The position numbers and the translations under genes were made by a program. The notes under the pieces are model-generated. The model was not told the DNA's origin, searched no databases, and worked only from the letters and a program-made list of their open reading frames with translations. Below are positions 17,404 through 28,370 of a stretch of 64,000 bases of DNA, one piece after another; the stretch's first letter is position 1, and each line of letters begins with the position of its first letter. Location: assembly GCA_016719465.1 (NCBI GenBank), contig JADJYY010000014.1, positions 38,883 through 102,882 on the forward strand, given 5' to 3'. This DNA is from Hydrogenophilales bacterium. Its GTDB lineage: Bacteria; Pseudomonadota; Gammaproteobacteria; Burkholderiales; Thiobacillaceae.

Positions 17404-19350
17404 TTAGGGCTGCGGCACCGGGGCTGGGACCGGTAACGCCCCCGGCGCCGGGGGCGCCCCGGGATTCGGGATGGCGGCCACCGGCTCGGGCTCTACGGGC
17501 GCGGGCTGGGCCGGCGCGCGGAGCCCGCCCGGCGCGGCGCCCGCCGCCGGCCTCAGCAACTGGGGCTGGTCGGACACCGCGGCCTCGGTGCCGGCGAAGA
17601 ATTCGCCCTGGGCCAGTTCCGGTCTTTCCACGTTGCGGACCACGCGCGGCGTGATGAGCAGCACGATTTCCGATTTGTTCCGGTCGTCCCGGTTGGTCGA
17701 GAACAGGCGGCCCAGGATGGGAATGTCACCCAGGCCCGGCACCTTGCTGGCGCTGGAACGGTCCTCGTCGCCGATGAGGCCCGCCAGGACCTGGGTTTCG
17801 CCGTCCCTGAGGCGCAGGGTCGTGGCGGCGTTGCGGCTGCCGAGCTGGTAGGTCAGCGTGCCGGTGGCGCTCTTCACCTCCTTGACGATGCTGGACACCT
17901 CCAGCCCGACCTTGATGCCCACGTCCCCTTCCAGATGGACCTGGGGCTCCACTTCCAGCTTGAGGCCCACGTCCAGGTAGGCCACCGATTCGGACACCAC
18001 GCCGGTGGAGGTGGTGTTCGCGGTGATCACCGGCACCTTGTCCCCCACGTGGACCTTGGCCTTCTCCCGGTTCTTCACCCGGATCCTGGGATTGGCCAGG
18101 AGATTGACGTCGCCCTCGTCCTTGCGCAGGGTAACGGTGGGGCTGGGATTGACCAGGATAGTGCCGGAAGTGACATTCTTGATGAGTTCCAGGGTCAGTG
18201 GCGCGTCGCTGTAGGAAACCGTTTCGCCGATCTGGTTGCCGAGCTGGTCGAACACGGGCGTCGTATTCTTGATCTGGCTCAGCACGCTGAAGGTCGTCGG
18301 CCACTGCACCCCCACCTCCTGCAGCTTGCTGCGCTTGATTTCCAGGATTTCCACTTCCAGCATCACCTCCGGCTCCGGCCGGTCCTGGACGGCGATGAGG
18401 CGCTCGATCATGCGCACGGCGTCGGGGGTATCGCGCACCACCAGCAGGTTCAGCTTCTCGTCCACGAACACGTCCCGGGTCTTGGCCAGGGACTTGACCA
18501 TGTTGAGGGTGGTCTTGGCGTCGGCGTTGGCCAGGAAGAAGCTCTTCACCACCAGGTCCTGGTACTCCCGCTGCTTGGCGGGAATGTTGGGATAGACCAG
18601 CACGGTGTTCTTGTTGAGGATCTTCCGGTAGAGCTGGCTGGTGCTCAGCAGCATGTCCATGGCATCGGTGATGGCCGTATCCCGGGCATAGACCGTGACC
18701 CGGGCATCGGTGCGCACGTCCTTGTCGAACACGAAGTTGAGCCCGGACTGGCGGGACAGGGCATCGAACACGTTGCGCAGGCTGGCGTCCCGGAATTCCA
18801 GGGTAACGGGTCGCTGGAACCTGGCGTCCAGCTTCACCGCTTCCGTGCCCGACGCCTTGCCGGCAAGTTCCTCCGCCTGCTTGAGCAGGGCGCGGGCCGC
18901 GCCATTGCCCGGTTCCTTGGCCAGAATGGCGCGCAGTTTCGCGCGGGCGGGGTCGAATTCCCCCTTCTTGATCAGCGCCTCGGCTTCGGCCAGCAGGGTC
19001 CGGTTGGCCTTTGCCGTCTCCACATCGGCCAGGCCGGCCTTCGCCCGGGCATTTTCCGGATGCAGCCGCAGCATTTCCTGGTAGGCGACGACGGCCTCGT
19101 CGAAACGCTCCGCCTTCATGGCCGACTCCGCCTGGGCCAGGAACTTCCGCAGCATGCCTTCCTTGGTGCGCAGATAGGCGGCCCGGGCCTGCACATTGCC
19201 GGGTTTATCGTTCATCTCCTTTTCCAGCGCCTTGAGCCCCTCCTCCATGCGGCCTTCGGCCACCAGCTTCTCGCCTTCCAGCGGCGCCAAGTTGTTGGCG
19301 CAGGCCGCCATCAGGCCGGCGCAGGCCAGCCAGAGCAGGTTCTTGTTCAT
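17404..19350 (-). CDS. TPR-containing secretin lipoprotein (GspD/PilQ/MshL-like)
   Basis: 648 residues. The N-terminal lipobox MAAC (Cys near 17) predicts an outer-membrane lipoprotein. Residues about 25-165 are TPR repeats (DEAVVAYQEMLRLHPENARAKAGLADV), a secretin variant that may carry its own pilotin function. An STN/N-domain (VTLEFRDASLRNVFDALSR) and a further N domain follow at about 170-320. The secretin core at about 350-590 ends in VPGLGDIPILGRLF and KSEIVLLITPRVVR, both diagnostic. The final 50 residues are Pro/Ala-rich. It should form the outer-membrane gate of the system. It overlaps the upstream gene by 4 bp. Confidence 0.92.
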   Translation of the reverse strand: MNKNLLWLACAGLMAACANNLAPLEGEKLVAEGRMEEGLKALEKEMNDKPGNVQARAAYLRTKEGMLRKFLAQAESAMKAERFDEAVVAYQEMLRLHPENARAKAGLADVETAKANRTLLAEAEALIKKGEFDPARAKLRAILAKEPGNGAARALLKQAEELAGKASGTEAVKLDARFQRPVTLEFRDASLRNVFDALSRQSGLNFVFDKDVRTDARVTVYARDTAITDAMDMLLSTSQLYRKILNKNTVLVYPNIPAKQREYQDLVVKSFFLANADAKTTLNMVKSLAKTRDVFVDEKLNLLVVRDTPDAVRMIERLIAVQDRPEPEVMLEVEILEIKRSKLQEVGVQWPTTFSVLSQIKNTTPVFDQLGNQIGETVSYSDAPLTLELIKNVTSGTILVNPSPTVTLRKDEGDVNLLANPRIRVKNREKAKVHVGDKVPVITANTTSTGVVSESVAYLDVGLKLEVEPQVHLEGDVGIKVGLEVSSIVKEVKSATGTLTYQLGSRNAATTLRLRDGETQVLAGLIGDEDRSSASKVPGLGDIPILGRLFSTNRDDRNKSEIVLLITPRVVRNVERPELAQGEFFAGTEAAVSDQPQLLRPAAGAAPGGLRAPAQPAPVEPEPVAAIPNPGAPPAPGALPVPAPVPQP

Positions 19351-19829
19351 GGCGCGATCCTCAAGGTCTTCTGTTGATTCATGGGCATGTAGGTGAACAG
19401 CAGCGCTCCCGCCTGCACGTCATCCAGCCGCCAGCCGCCGGCCAGGGTTTGTCCCTTGCTGGCGGACAGCACCGCGTCTCTCTGGGAAAGGAAGACGACA
19501 TCCTGGCCGTTTTCCGTCCACATGCCGACGAATCCGAAGGGCAGGGGCGGTGCCATGGGCGGCGGCGGCACGATCCTGGGCGGCGGCGGCGGCGGCGGGC
19601 GGAACGACTGGGCGGCGAAGGGGTCGGCTCCCGCCTTGGGGACGAACATCGGCTTTTCGCTGGGGCTGGCGTCGACGGCGGGAGTGGGAGCCTTGGCCGG
19701 GGCGGGACGACCCTCGGCCGCGCGTCGCACCGGCGACACGATCTCGTCCTCCGGTTCCTCGGCGGGCAGGAAGGCCAGGATCGCGGTGACGACCAGGGCC
19801 AGGGCCAGTAATCCGTGCCGGGGCGTCAT
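19347..19829 (-). CDS. PilP/GspC-like periplasmic subunit
   Basis: 160 residues. One N-terminal membrane helix (about 6-22) is followed by a long Pro-rich linker with a run of prolines (about 75-92). A small C-terminal beta domain (about 95-160; FVGMWTENGQDVVFLSQRDAVLSASKGQTLAGGWRLDDV) resembles the homology-region domain of PilP/GspC that binds the secretin N-domains. Position between the PilO-like gene and the secretin, with 4-bp overlaps on both sides, supports the assignment. Sequence is too short and divergent for a firm symbol. Confidence 0.7.
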   Translation of the reverse strand: MTPRHGLLALALVVTAILAFLPAEEPEDEIVSPVRRAAEGRPAPAKAPTPAVDASPSEKPMFVPKAGADPFAAQSFRPPPPPPPRIVPPPPMAPPLPFGFVGMWTENGQDVVFLSQRDAVLSASKGQTLAGGWRLDDVQAGALLFTYMPMNQQKTLRIAP

Positions 19830-20365
19830 GATCCCCCCGCCAGGAAAAGGACCAGACGCAGTTCGGCGCGAACCACGGTGTCGCCGATGCTTTCCCGGGT
19901 CAGGCGCGCGCCCTCCAGGGCCAGGCTGGGCTCCTTCTCCAGCGCGTGGGCGAGAAAGGCGCGGATGGCGCGATATTCGCCGTTCACGGGCAGGGAAATG
20001 GACAGCCGGGTCAGGCCGCTGTCCGGATCCCGGGATTCCCGGTAACGGCCCTCCTCCAGTTCGAGGCCCGCCTTCTCCCCCGCGGCAAACAGGCGCGCGA
20101 GATAGGCGTGGCCCGCGTGCCGCGAGGGCAAGCGGGCCATCCAGGCCTGGTCGGCGACCTCGCGCGGCGGCGGCGGCGGCTGTTTCGCCAGGCGATCGGC
20201 CCGCGCCCGGGTGGTTTCGATTTCGGCTTCCATGGGGCTGACCAGATAGGCGCCTGCCACCACGGCGAGCAGCGTCAGGATCAGGCCGATCTGGCCCGGG
20301 AGGCCGACGCGGGCGCCGCCCCAGGCGAGCCAGTCCGCGAGCACGCGCAATCCCGCGGGTTTCAT
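19826..20365 (-). CDS. PilO/GspM-like inner-membrane subunit
   Basis: 179 residues. A single transmembrane helix (about 24-44; GQIGLILTLLAVVAGAYLVSP) is followed by a short coiled region and a ferredoxin-like periplasmic domain (SLPVNGEYRAIRAFLAHALEKEPSLALEGARL), the usual PilO/GspM layout. It overlaps both neighbours by 4 bp. It is predicted to pair with the PilN-like subunit in the inner-membrane platform. Confidence 0.75.
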   Translation of the reverse strand: MKPAGLRVLADWLAWGGARVGLPGQIGLILTLLAVVAGAYLVSPMEAEIETTRARADRLAKQPPPPPREVADQAWMARLPSRHAGHAYLARLFAAGEKAGLELEEGRYRESRDPDSGLTRLSISLPVNGEYRAIRAFLAHALEKEPSLALEGARLTRESIGDTVVRAELRLVLFLAGGS

Positions 20366-20898
20366 GGCGCGCGCCCCGACAAATGCCAGCGGGCCTTCAG
20401 GCTGAAGCGCACGGCGCGCTCGCCGTCCCGTTCCCGTTCCGCGTGGCTGTCCAGGGCCACCTTGTCCAGCATGGGCAGCGCTTCCAGGGTTTCCACGTAA
20501 GCCAGCATGGCGGCATGGTCCCTGGCTTCGGCGGTCATCGCCAGGCTGCCGCCGCGCCCGGTGTCCAGATCGAGGCTGAGCAGGCCGATCTTGGGGGTGC
20601 GCGCCGATTCCAGGCCCCCCATCAGGGCGCCCCAGTCCGTTCTCAGCAGGGCGCGGGTCGTCGTCAAGCCGGATTCGGCCACCGGGCCTTGCGCCTTTCT
20701 CGGGGTTGCCACGCCCGGACGTCTGGGCGCTTCGCGCATCAGGGCGGCGGCGCGGGTTTTTTCCACGTTCAGGGACGCGGCGACGGTCTGGTAGCGCCAG
20801 CCTGCCCAGCCCATGGCGACGATGCCGAGTCCCAGCAACAGCCAGCCGAGCGGCGTCGGGCGCGGCCGGGGATGGGCGAAGTCCAGGCGCAACCTCAT
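20362..20898 (-). CDS. PilN-like inner-membrane subunit
   Basis: 178 residues. A short cytoplasmic N-terminus precedes a transmembrane helix (about 16-36), a linker, and a ferredoxin-like periplasmic domain (WGALMGGLESARTPKIGLLSLDLD, then AMLAYVETLEALPMLDKVAL), matching the PilN fold order. It overlaps the genes on both sides by 4 bp. Confidence 0.75.
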   Translation of the reverse strand: MRLRLDFAHPRPRPTPLGWLLLGLGIVAMGWAGWRYQTVAASLNVEKTRAAALMREAPRRPGVATPRKAQGPVAESGLTTTRALLRTDWGALMGGLESARTPKIGLLSLDLDTGRGGSLAMTAEARDHAAMLAYVETLEALPMLDKVALDSHAERERDGERAVRFSLKARWHLSGRAP

Positions 20899-21627
20899 GG
20901 CAGCATGCCCTCCACGCCCGCCCCGGCGGGCAGCAGCGGACGGATGGCGCAGCCCGCCAGGTTGCCGGAAACGGGTGCCTCCACGCCCGCCGCCGCCAGC
21001 CAGAGCTCCCCCTGGCCGGTCACGCCGCCATGGAGGCTCTCCCGCGTCAGCAGGGCGGCCAGGTCTTTCATGGGTTCAGGGCCGCCCTGGGCCACGCGCA
21101 GGGTGAGCGGTCGGCGACCCTCGACGCGCGCCAGGGCGATCCGCCCGGGTTCCAGCAGGGCGAACCATCCGGAACGGCCGGCCATGACCCGACGCTGCCG
21201 GTTCCAGGCCGTGGCGAACCAGGGCTCGACCTGGCCGGGGCGCAACCCGGCCTCCTTGAACAGCCCGAGCAGGCTGTCGAACTGGGCCGCCTCCATGACC
21301 GCCACCGGGACCGGTCGGCCCGGCGGCGTGTCCTGCCAGACCGCCCGCCAGGCGGCGGCTTCGACACCGTAGAGCTCGGCCAGGCGCCCGCCGATCCAGC
21401 CCTCCATCTCGGCGCCGTTGAGCCGCAGCGGCGGGGGCGCCAGCAGCAGCAGGCGGGCGAAATGATGGGACATGACCACATGGATGGCGCCCCTGGGATG
21501 CGCCTTGTCCAGCAAGGCGCGCAGCCCCGCCATGGCGCCGTCCCAGCCCTCGCCGGCGACCTGCTCCCGCGGACCGGCGCCGCTGGCGCGCAGGACGGCG
21601 CGGCCGGGCAGCAGGGCGAGGGCATTG

Positions 21628-21647
<20 letters not shown>
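20895..21647 (-). CDS. PilM/GspL-like cytoplasmic platform subunit
   Basis: 250 residues from a GTG at 21647, overlapping the end of the GspE gene by 20 bp. No signal peptide or membrane helix is seen. The sequence is compatible with an actin-like PilM/GspL cytoplasmic domain (HVVMSHHFARLLLLAPP, then GWFALLEPGRIALARVEG), but canonical nucleotide-binding motifs are weak. The identification rests mainly on its place between GspE and a PilN-like gene, where PilM or GspL is expected. Confidence 0.6.
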
Positions 21648-23297
<1,650 letters not shown>

Positions 23298-23301
<4 letters not shown>

Positions 23302-24485
23302 TCCAAGCTACCCGCCAATTCGAAAATGGGCAGGTACAGCAGCACCACGATGACCCCGATTACCAGGCCGATGAGGGCCATCAGCAAGGGCTCCACCAGG
23401 CGGGTGAACCACTCCACGAAACGGGCCAGCTCCTCGTCGTGGAATTTCGCCACGGATTCCATCATCTCCCCCATGCGGCCGGACTTCTCCCCGACCCGCA
23501 GCAGACGGACCGAAACTGGCGTGGACAGGCCGCTCTGCTCCATGGCCCGGGACAGGGACTGGCCCTCGCGAATCAGGCGGGTGGCGCCCTGCAGACGCAG
23601 GCGCAGCTCCGGATGCAGCATGCCCCCCGCCATGCCCAGGGCCTGCACCACGGGAATGCCCCCCTGCAGCAGCATGCCCACGGTGCGATAGAAGCGGGTG
23701 AGATGGAAGATGCGCAGATGCTCGCCCAGGCCGGGGGCGCGCCAGAGCAGGCGGGACACCCATGCCCGCGTGGCCGGCCGGGTGAAGCCCCAGACCGCCA
23801 GAGCCAGCGTCGCCACCAGGGCGAACAGCGCCGTCAGGGCGTGGGCCTCCACCAGGCCGCCACCGGCGATCAGCATGCGCGACGCGAACGGCAGCCGCTC
23901 CATGTTGCCCTCGTAGATGGCGGCGAAGCGGGGCGTGACGTAACCCAGCAGGAACAGGGCCACCAGGCCGCCCACCGCCAGCAGCAGCAGGGGATAGACC
24001 GAGGCGGCGACCACCTTCTTCTTCACCCCTTCCACCTGCTCCTGATAGGCCACGTAGCGGGCCAGGGCTTCCGCCAGGCCGCTGGTCTTTTCCGAGGCCT
24101 GGACCACCGACACATACAACGGCGGGAAAGCGTCCGGGAAATGGGAGATGGCGGTGGAAAACCGCTCCCCCTCGAACAGGTGGCGCACCACCTGGTCGAG
24201 CACCTGGCGCGTCTCGGCGCGGGTTTCCTTTTCCACCAGGGTCTGCAGCGCCTCGGTCAAGGCCAGGCCGCTGCCCAGCAGGGCCATGAGTTCCCGGCTG
24301 AACAACACCAGCGGAAAGCGTGACCGGCGTCCGCGCCAGCGGGCGGCGACATTGCTCCGGGGCGCGACGGTGAGCACCTGAAGTCCCTGGCCCCGGGCCT
24401 GCTCGGCGGCCTCGGCCTCGCCGGCGGCGTCCACCGTGAAGACCTTGCGGCCGCCGGGCCCGAGGGCGCGAATCTCGTAAAGCAT
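23298..24485 (-). CDS. gspF: Type II secretion inner-membrane protein GspF
   Basis: 395 residues when started at ATG 24485 (MLYEIRALGPGG). The frame stays open further upstream, but that part is low-complexity and reads as the antisense shadow of the pseudopilin gene. Two GspF repeats are visible, each with the LFSRELMALLGSGLALTEAL / FYRTVGMLLQGGIPVVQAL type motif, and three hydrophobic helices (about 170-195, 220-245, 370-395). The C-terminus VIGVIVVLLYLPIFELAGSL is characteristic. It forms the platform that couples GspE to the pseudopilus. It follows the major pseudopilin gene by 31 bp. Confidence 0.94.
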
Positions 24486-24516
24486 GGGCGATGAATTCCG
24501 CGGCCGATTGCGTGGC

Positions 24517-24969
24517 CTATTGCCAGCTCGCGATATCGGCGGCCTCGCCGGTGCCGCCGGGCTGCCCGTCCTTGCCCAGGGACAGCAGGTCGTACTCGCC
24601 GTGCTCGCCCGGCGCCCGATACTGGTATGGGTTGCCCCAGGGATCCTTGGGCACCGACTTGCGCAGGTAGGGCCCCTGCCAGCGGGCCTCGCCGGCGGGC
24701 TGGGCGTTGAGGGCCTCCAGGCCCTGCTCGCCGGTGGGATAACGCCCCACGTCCAGGCGGTACTGGTCCAGGGCATCCTCCAGCGCCCGGATCTGGGCAC
24801 GGGTGGCCTTCACCTCCGACTTGCCCACCTGGGAGAAATAGCGCGGCGCCACGTAGGCCACCAGTAGGCCGATGATGACCAGGACGACGAGCAGTTCGAG
24901 CAGGGTGAAGCCTCTGGCGGAGCGCGGCAAGGCGAATATCCCTCGGGAAGGATTGGACATGGTCTGCAT
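24517..24969 (-). CDS. gspG: Major pseudopilin GspG
   Basis: 150 residues from ATG 24969 (an ATG at 24960 is also possible). The leader ends SARG before FTLLELLVVLVIIGLLVAYVAP. The soluble part has the canonical GspG features: LDQYRLDVGRYPTGEQGLEAL, WQGPYLRKSVPKDPWGNPY and the C-terminal YDLLSLGKDGQPGG calcium-loop region. It heads the eleven-gene operon. Of the four pseudopilins here it is the only one with a full GspG signature. Confidence 0.93.
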   Translation of the reverse strand: MQTMSNPSRGIFALPRSARGFTLLELLVVLVIIGLLVAYVAPRYFSQVGKSEVKATRAQIRALEDALDQYRLDVGRYPTGEQGLEALNAQPAGEARWQGPYLRKSVPKDPWGNPYQYRAPGEHGEYDLLSLGKDGQPGGTGEAADIASWQ

Positions 24970-25495
24970 GGGGCTGGACTCAGGAGTGGTTGCCAGGAAA
25001 TGACAGGTCACGGGGGTGGATCTCAAGGGAGGGGTCGCAAAGACCGGCGATCATACTTGAAGCACTGTTTCAGTATTGCGCGTGCCGCCAGGTCGAGATC
25101 ACGTAAATTGACCGGGCCTTGGGGATCATTCCTATCCGGATCGAGGGCGAAAGCCGCCCGGGCATGGCCCAGACGCTCCCCCTCCCAAATGTCCACGGCC
25201 GGCTTTGCACAGCCGGCCGGCTTCGGCGGCGTCGAGACATGCTCGCCGACTTCCCGCCTACGCCCCCCGCAAGCGGGGGAGGACCGATGCAGGCCGTTGC
25301 GACAGGCCGAGGAAGCGTCCCCCCCCGTCCACGGGGAGGGTCAGGGTGGGGAGCGCCTTTTCTCCCACGCGGGGAATGACGCGCCCCACGGGAAAATGCA
25401 TCGCCTCGAATCGTTTCACCTTCAGTCTCGCCTCCGGAAAGACATGCCAGTCCTTCCTCTATCGGCGATCCTCGGCCTGACTTGAATCGGACCGG
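24970..25495. other. Intergenic region with dispersed GC-hairpin repeat
   Basis: 526 bp without a supported gene. About 25175-25283 is the intergenic copy of the repeat found inside scpB, and about 25310-25375 holds further CGGGGAGGG-type arms. The stretch 24970-25140 should contain the promoter of the secretion operon, but no convincing -35/-10 or -24/-12 pair was recognised. Confidence 0.6.
25175..25283. repeat. Dispersed repeat, intergenic copy
   Basis: Matches 11189-11297 in scpB, including the inverted pair CGGCCGGCTTTGCACAGCCG and the CCCCCCGC/GCGGGGGAGG arm. Confidence 0.85.
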
Positions 25496-25768
25496 TCACG
25501 TCCCCTTGCGCCAGCCAGACACCGGGGTGACCGGCAGCAGTTCCATGTCCACGTAATCGCGGAACGGCGCCTGGATCTGTTCCAGCAGCGCGGGATCGTC
25601 CGTCTCCAGCACGGAGAAAGTGCGGGAGCCGTCCTGGGCGGCCCAGTCGCCATGCAGCTTGAGGCCGGCGGGAACGTTGTCGTAGAAGCCTTGCGCCGCC
25701 TGTCCAAGCCGGGTGAAGTCCTCGGCGGTCAGATTGGGACGGGTGCGGCTGATGAGCATGTAGAACAT
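25496..25768 (-). CDS. Small DUF3303-like protein
   Basis: 90 residues from ATG 25768. The sequence begins MFYMLISRTRPNLTAEDF, followed by GLKLHGDWAAQDGSRTFSVLETDDPALLEQIQAPFRDYVDMELLPVTPV. This is a compact alpha/beta dimeric barrel-type pattern, as in the DUF3303/YciI-like group of unknown function. No signal peptide. It is divergent from the radical SAM gene and separated from it by a foldback repeat. Its function is not known. Confidence 0.75.
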   Translation of the reverse strand: MFYMLISRTRPNLTAEDFTRLGQAAQGFYDNVPAGLKLHGDWAAQDGSRTFSVLETDDPALLEQIQAPFRDYVDMELLPVTPVSGWRKGT

Positions 25769-25907
25769 GGGGGGTCTCCGAAGTTGAGCGGTTATGTCTG
25801 GATGGCTGAGGCGCGTCGAATATTGCCCGCAATCGGGCGAGCAAATCCAGCATGTTTTCGGGTACCTTAGGCTCCCCAGGCCGGAGAAAACGGAAAAACC
25901 CAAGGTT

Positions 25908-25994
25908 GTCATTGCGAACGAAGTGAAGCAATCCAGCATCCTTTCTTACCATCATCGTTGTGGATTGCCATGTTGCTTCGCGCCTCGCGATGAC
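25908..25994. repeat. Foldback (MITE-like) repeat, copy 1
   Basis: An 87-bp imperfect palindrome beginning GTCATTGCGAACGAAG and ending CGCCTCGCGATGAC. A second copy lies at 43886-43972. It sits in the 279-bp gap between the DUF3303-like gene and the radical SAM gene. No coding content. Confidence 0.75.
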
Positions 25995-26047
25995 GGCATT
26001 TTTCCCACACCCCGGGCGACACTTTCCTTTGACTGGACGCGCGCGAC

Positions 26048-27292
26048 ATGACTCTTGCCCAACCCCACACCCAACTGCCCCCCTCCGCCCGGCTCAAGCT
26101 GGATCTCATGTTCCACGGCATCCACTACACCGAGGCCCTGGGGCGGGCGGCGAGCCACGCCTTTCCCAACTACTACCCCTACCGCTTCCAGCCCGGCGAG
26201 CACGACCCCACCGGCAAGGGCAAGGCGGCCATTCCCTACGCCCTGAACCTGGCCGACGGCACCGTCATCCGCATCAAGGGCAGCGGTGATTCGCCCTGGG
26301 GCGTGAGCGGCGACCTGGAAACGGGCTATACCCTGGCCCGGGACGGAGAACCCGGCATGCCCGTCAGCTTCGTCCCCCTGCCCCGCTGGATGGCCGCCCA
26401 GACCAGCGACGGCTTTTCCATGGCGCGCACCGGCCTGGAATTGCTGGGGGACCTGGGCGTGATCAACCTGGCGCCCGGCTGCGAGTATTTCCTGCACAAG
26501 CAGGACGGGGTCTCCATGCGCTGCGGCTTCTGCGCCTATGGCGCCCCCGACGAGCGGGTGGCCCACCTGGGCCAGAAGATCCACCAGGTCTCCCTTCCCG
26601 AGCTGACCTATACCCGCATCGGCGAGACCCTGGAGGCCGCCCTGGCCGAGGGCGGCGTGCGCCATCTCTACCTGGTGGGCGGCTCCCTCACCGACTGGCG
26701 CGAGGAAGGCCAGCGCTACCTGGAAATCGCCCGCCGCATCCAGGCCGTCAACCGCCATCGCCTGCCCCTCTCCTGCGGCTCCGGCGCCCTGCCCCTGGAC
26801 ATCATGCGGGAGATGCGCGGCGAGGGCCTGGTGGACAACGTCTGCTTCAACCTGGAGATCTGGTCCGAGCCCCTGTTCGCCAAAATCTGCCCCGGCAAGA
26901 ATCGCTACGTGGGCTATGCACGCTGGATCGAGGCCCTGGAACAGGCGGTGGGCCTGTGGGGCCGGGGCCACGTCTACACCGCCATGGTGGCCGGCATCGA
27001 ACTGGAACCCGAGCACGGCATGACCTGGGAACAGGCGGCGGACCTGGCCCTGGAAGGCGCCGAGGCCCTGTGCGCCAGGGGCGTCCTGCCGGTCTATTCC
27101 CTCTACTGGCCGGTGGGCGGACGCGACCACCCGGAATACATGAGCCGGCTGCGCAACTACTTCGAGCGCCTCAACCTGGGCTACCACGGGCTGCGCCAGA
27201 AATACGACCTGCACATCTCCGACAGCTTCATGACCCACCGCTGCGCCTTCATGCAAATGGAATGCGACATGGACCGGCTGGCGGCGGCCTGA
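26048..27292 (+). CDS. Radical SAM protein with atypical cluster motif
   Basis: 414 residues, one of only two plus-strand genes in the window. The candidate iron-sulfur motif is Cys145, Cys159, Cys162 (CEYFLHKQDGVSMRCGFC), spaced C-x13-C-x2-C rather than the canonical C-x3-C-x2-C. Radical SAM barrel features follow: VRHLYLVGGSLTDW (glycine-rich strand), LPLSCGSGALPLDIMREM, VCFNLEIWSEPLFAKICPGK and a late HVYTAMVAGIELEP strand. The N-terminal 130 residues are a family-specific domain. It should bind a [4Fe-4S] cluster and S-adenosylmethionine in the cytoplasm; the substrate is unknown. It stands alone between a foldback repeat and a C-tract repeat. Confidence 0.8.
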   Translation: MTLAQPHTQLPPSARLKLDLMFHGIHYTEALGRAASHAFPNYYPYRFQPGEHDPTGKGKAAIPYALNLADGTVIRIKGSGDSPWGVSGDLETGYTLARDGEPGMPVSFVPLPRWMAAQTSDGFSMARTGLELLGDLGVINLAPGCEYFLHKQDGVSMRCGFCAYGAPDERVAHLGQKIHQVSLPELTYTRIGETLEAALAEGGVRHLYLVGGSLTDWREEGQRYLEIARRIQAVNRHRLPLSCGSGALPLDIMREMRGEGLVDNVCFNLEIWSEPLFAKICPGKNRYVGYARWIEALEQAVGLWGRGHVYTAMVAGIELEPEHGMTWEQAADLALEGAEALCARGVLPVYSLYWPVGGRDHPEYMSRLRNYFERLNLGYHGLRQKYDLHISDSFMTHRCAFMQMECDMDRLAAA

Positions 27293-27574
27293 GCCCCACA
27301 GGTGGCCCTTTTTTCCGGGGCCACCGAACACAGGGCGCGAGCGCCGAAAAAAGGCTCAGTTCACGTTAACGAGTGATGGGCGGAGTTGGCCAAAAAATAG
27401 GGTTTCCCCCCTTTGCAAAGCCCCCTCCGGGGATAAAGGGGGAGAGGGGGGATTCTCCAAGGCTGGCACGGACTGAAACCGTGTCAAATCCCCCTTCGGT
27501 CCCTCTTTACAAAAGGGGGAAGACAACCACCACCGTAGTTAGTGCGACACCGACACTCAACGCGAACAGAGCCC
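27293..27574. other. Intergenic region with C/G-tract repeats
   Basis: No gene supported. Around 27400-27525 are paired CCCCCTTT and AAAGGGGG tracts similar to those at 12222-12260. The sequence before 27400 shows no clear terminator for the radical SAM gene. Confidence 0.5.
27400..27525. repeat. C-tract/G-tract repeat cluster
   Basis: Contains CCCCCCTTTGCAAAG, AAAGGGGGAGAGGGGGGATT and a second pair AAATCCCCCTTC ... TTTACAAAAGGGGGA, arranged as inverted arms. Confidence 0.6.
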
Positions 27575-27600
27575 GAAAAAACCCCGCCGAGGCGGGGTTC
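27575..27600 (-). terminator. Rho-independent terminator, cassette 1
   Basis: Perfect CCCCGCC/GGCGGGG stem with a run of six A on the plus strand, giving a U tract for minus-strand transcription. It is 20 bp after the PEP-CTERM stop. Confidence 0.85.
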
Positions 27601-27620
27601 TGTCTTGGGCCGGGAACGGC

Positions 27621-28334
27621 TTAGGCCTTGCGGCGCATCCGGGCAAAGCCCAGACCGGCCAAGCCTAGGCCCAGCAGGCCGAGGATGGAGGGTTCGGGCA
27701 CTGCGGCCTGGGAGAAACGCTGCTCGATACCACCCATCGACGCTGTGTCAGTATCATCCACGGCCCAGACGAGGAAATTCTTTTTCACGAAGATCTCATC
27801 TTGCGGCAAGAAAGCCGCGTTGTCCGGCCAGTTTCTGGTCTCCACGCCGTCCAAGATGCTGAACTCGATGAATTTATGGGCCAATGGATCTCCGGACACG
27901 CTTGTTACCCATTCTTCCACGAACATGCCCAAATCGCTGGAATCATCGACGAGCCATGTGAGTACACTACCGGGATTGCCGAAGTTGAGCAGGTTGTCCT
28001 TGATCTTCTTGTCCCCGATGGTGGACACGTGGAAGGTGAAGGTCAGGTCGCGATAGGCGTAGATGCCATCGCCCGTCACTGTCATCTGGTTACCAAGGTC
28101 GATCATCAGGCCCGGCCCGGGATCGTCGCCACCATCATGCAGGGCGTTGACTTGGATGGCGCTGAAATCCCAGGTAGCCGACGGGTCGGATGTGCCCGTA
28201 AAGGTGACTTCCCATTGATCGAACAGCTTGTCGCCGGCGGTGATGCTGCCGTTATCCAGCAATTCGGTCATCGTGATGGCCTGGGCGCCACCAGCGAGTA
28301 GCGCAAGGGCCAGAGTAAGCAGGGTCTTCTTCAT
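27621..28334 (-). CDS. PEP-CTERM sorting domain protein, cassette 1
   Basis: 237 residues. Signal peptide about 1-19 (MKKTLLTLALALLAGGAQA) is almost identical in the four cassette copies. The mature domain (about 20-205) is predicted mostly beta: GSITAGDKLFDQWEVTF, DDGGDDPGPGLMID-type turns and a LTFTFHVST strand. The C-terminus is VPEPSILGLLGLGLAGLGF followed by ARMRRKA, the complete PEP-CTERM tripartite signal recognised by exosortase. Such proteins are cleaved and displayed at the envelope or released into the extracellular matrix. It is the distal gene of a two-gene unit with the toroid/dockerin gene upstream, separated by a GC hairpin, and is followed by a terminator. Confidence 0.92.
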   Translation of the reverse strand: MKKTLLTLALALLAGGAQAITMTELLDNGSITAGDKLFDQWEVTFTGTSDPSATWDFSAIQVNALHDGGDDPGPGLMIDLGNQMTVTGDGIYAYRDLTFTFHVSTIGDKKIKDNLLNFGNPGSVLTWLVDDSSDLGMFVEEWVTSVSGDPLAHKFIEFSILDGVETRNWPDNAAFLPQDEIFVKKNFLVWAVDDTDTASMGGIEQRFSQAAVPEPSILGLLGLGLAGLGFARMRRKA

Positions 28335-28370
28335 GATGGATGCTCCTAATCAGGTTGCCAGTCTTTGCTT

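Noticed and set aside
24486..24800. Upstream extension of GspF
   Set aside because: It overlaps the well-supported gspG gene in another frame and has no similarity to GspF.
27500..27520. A fifth TGTAAA-type site in the C/G-tract repeat
   Set aside because: It ends in CCGAA rather than CGACA and is part of a repeat arm.
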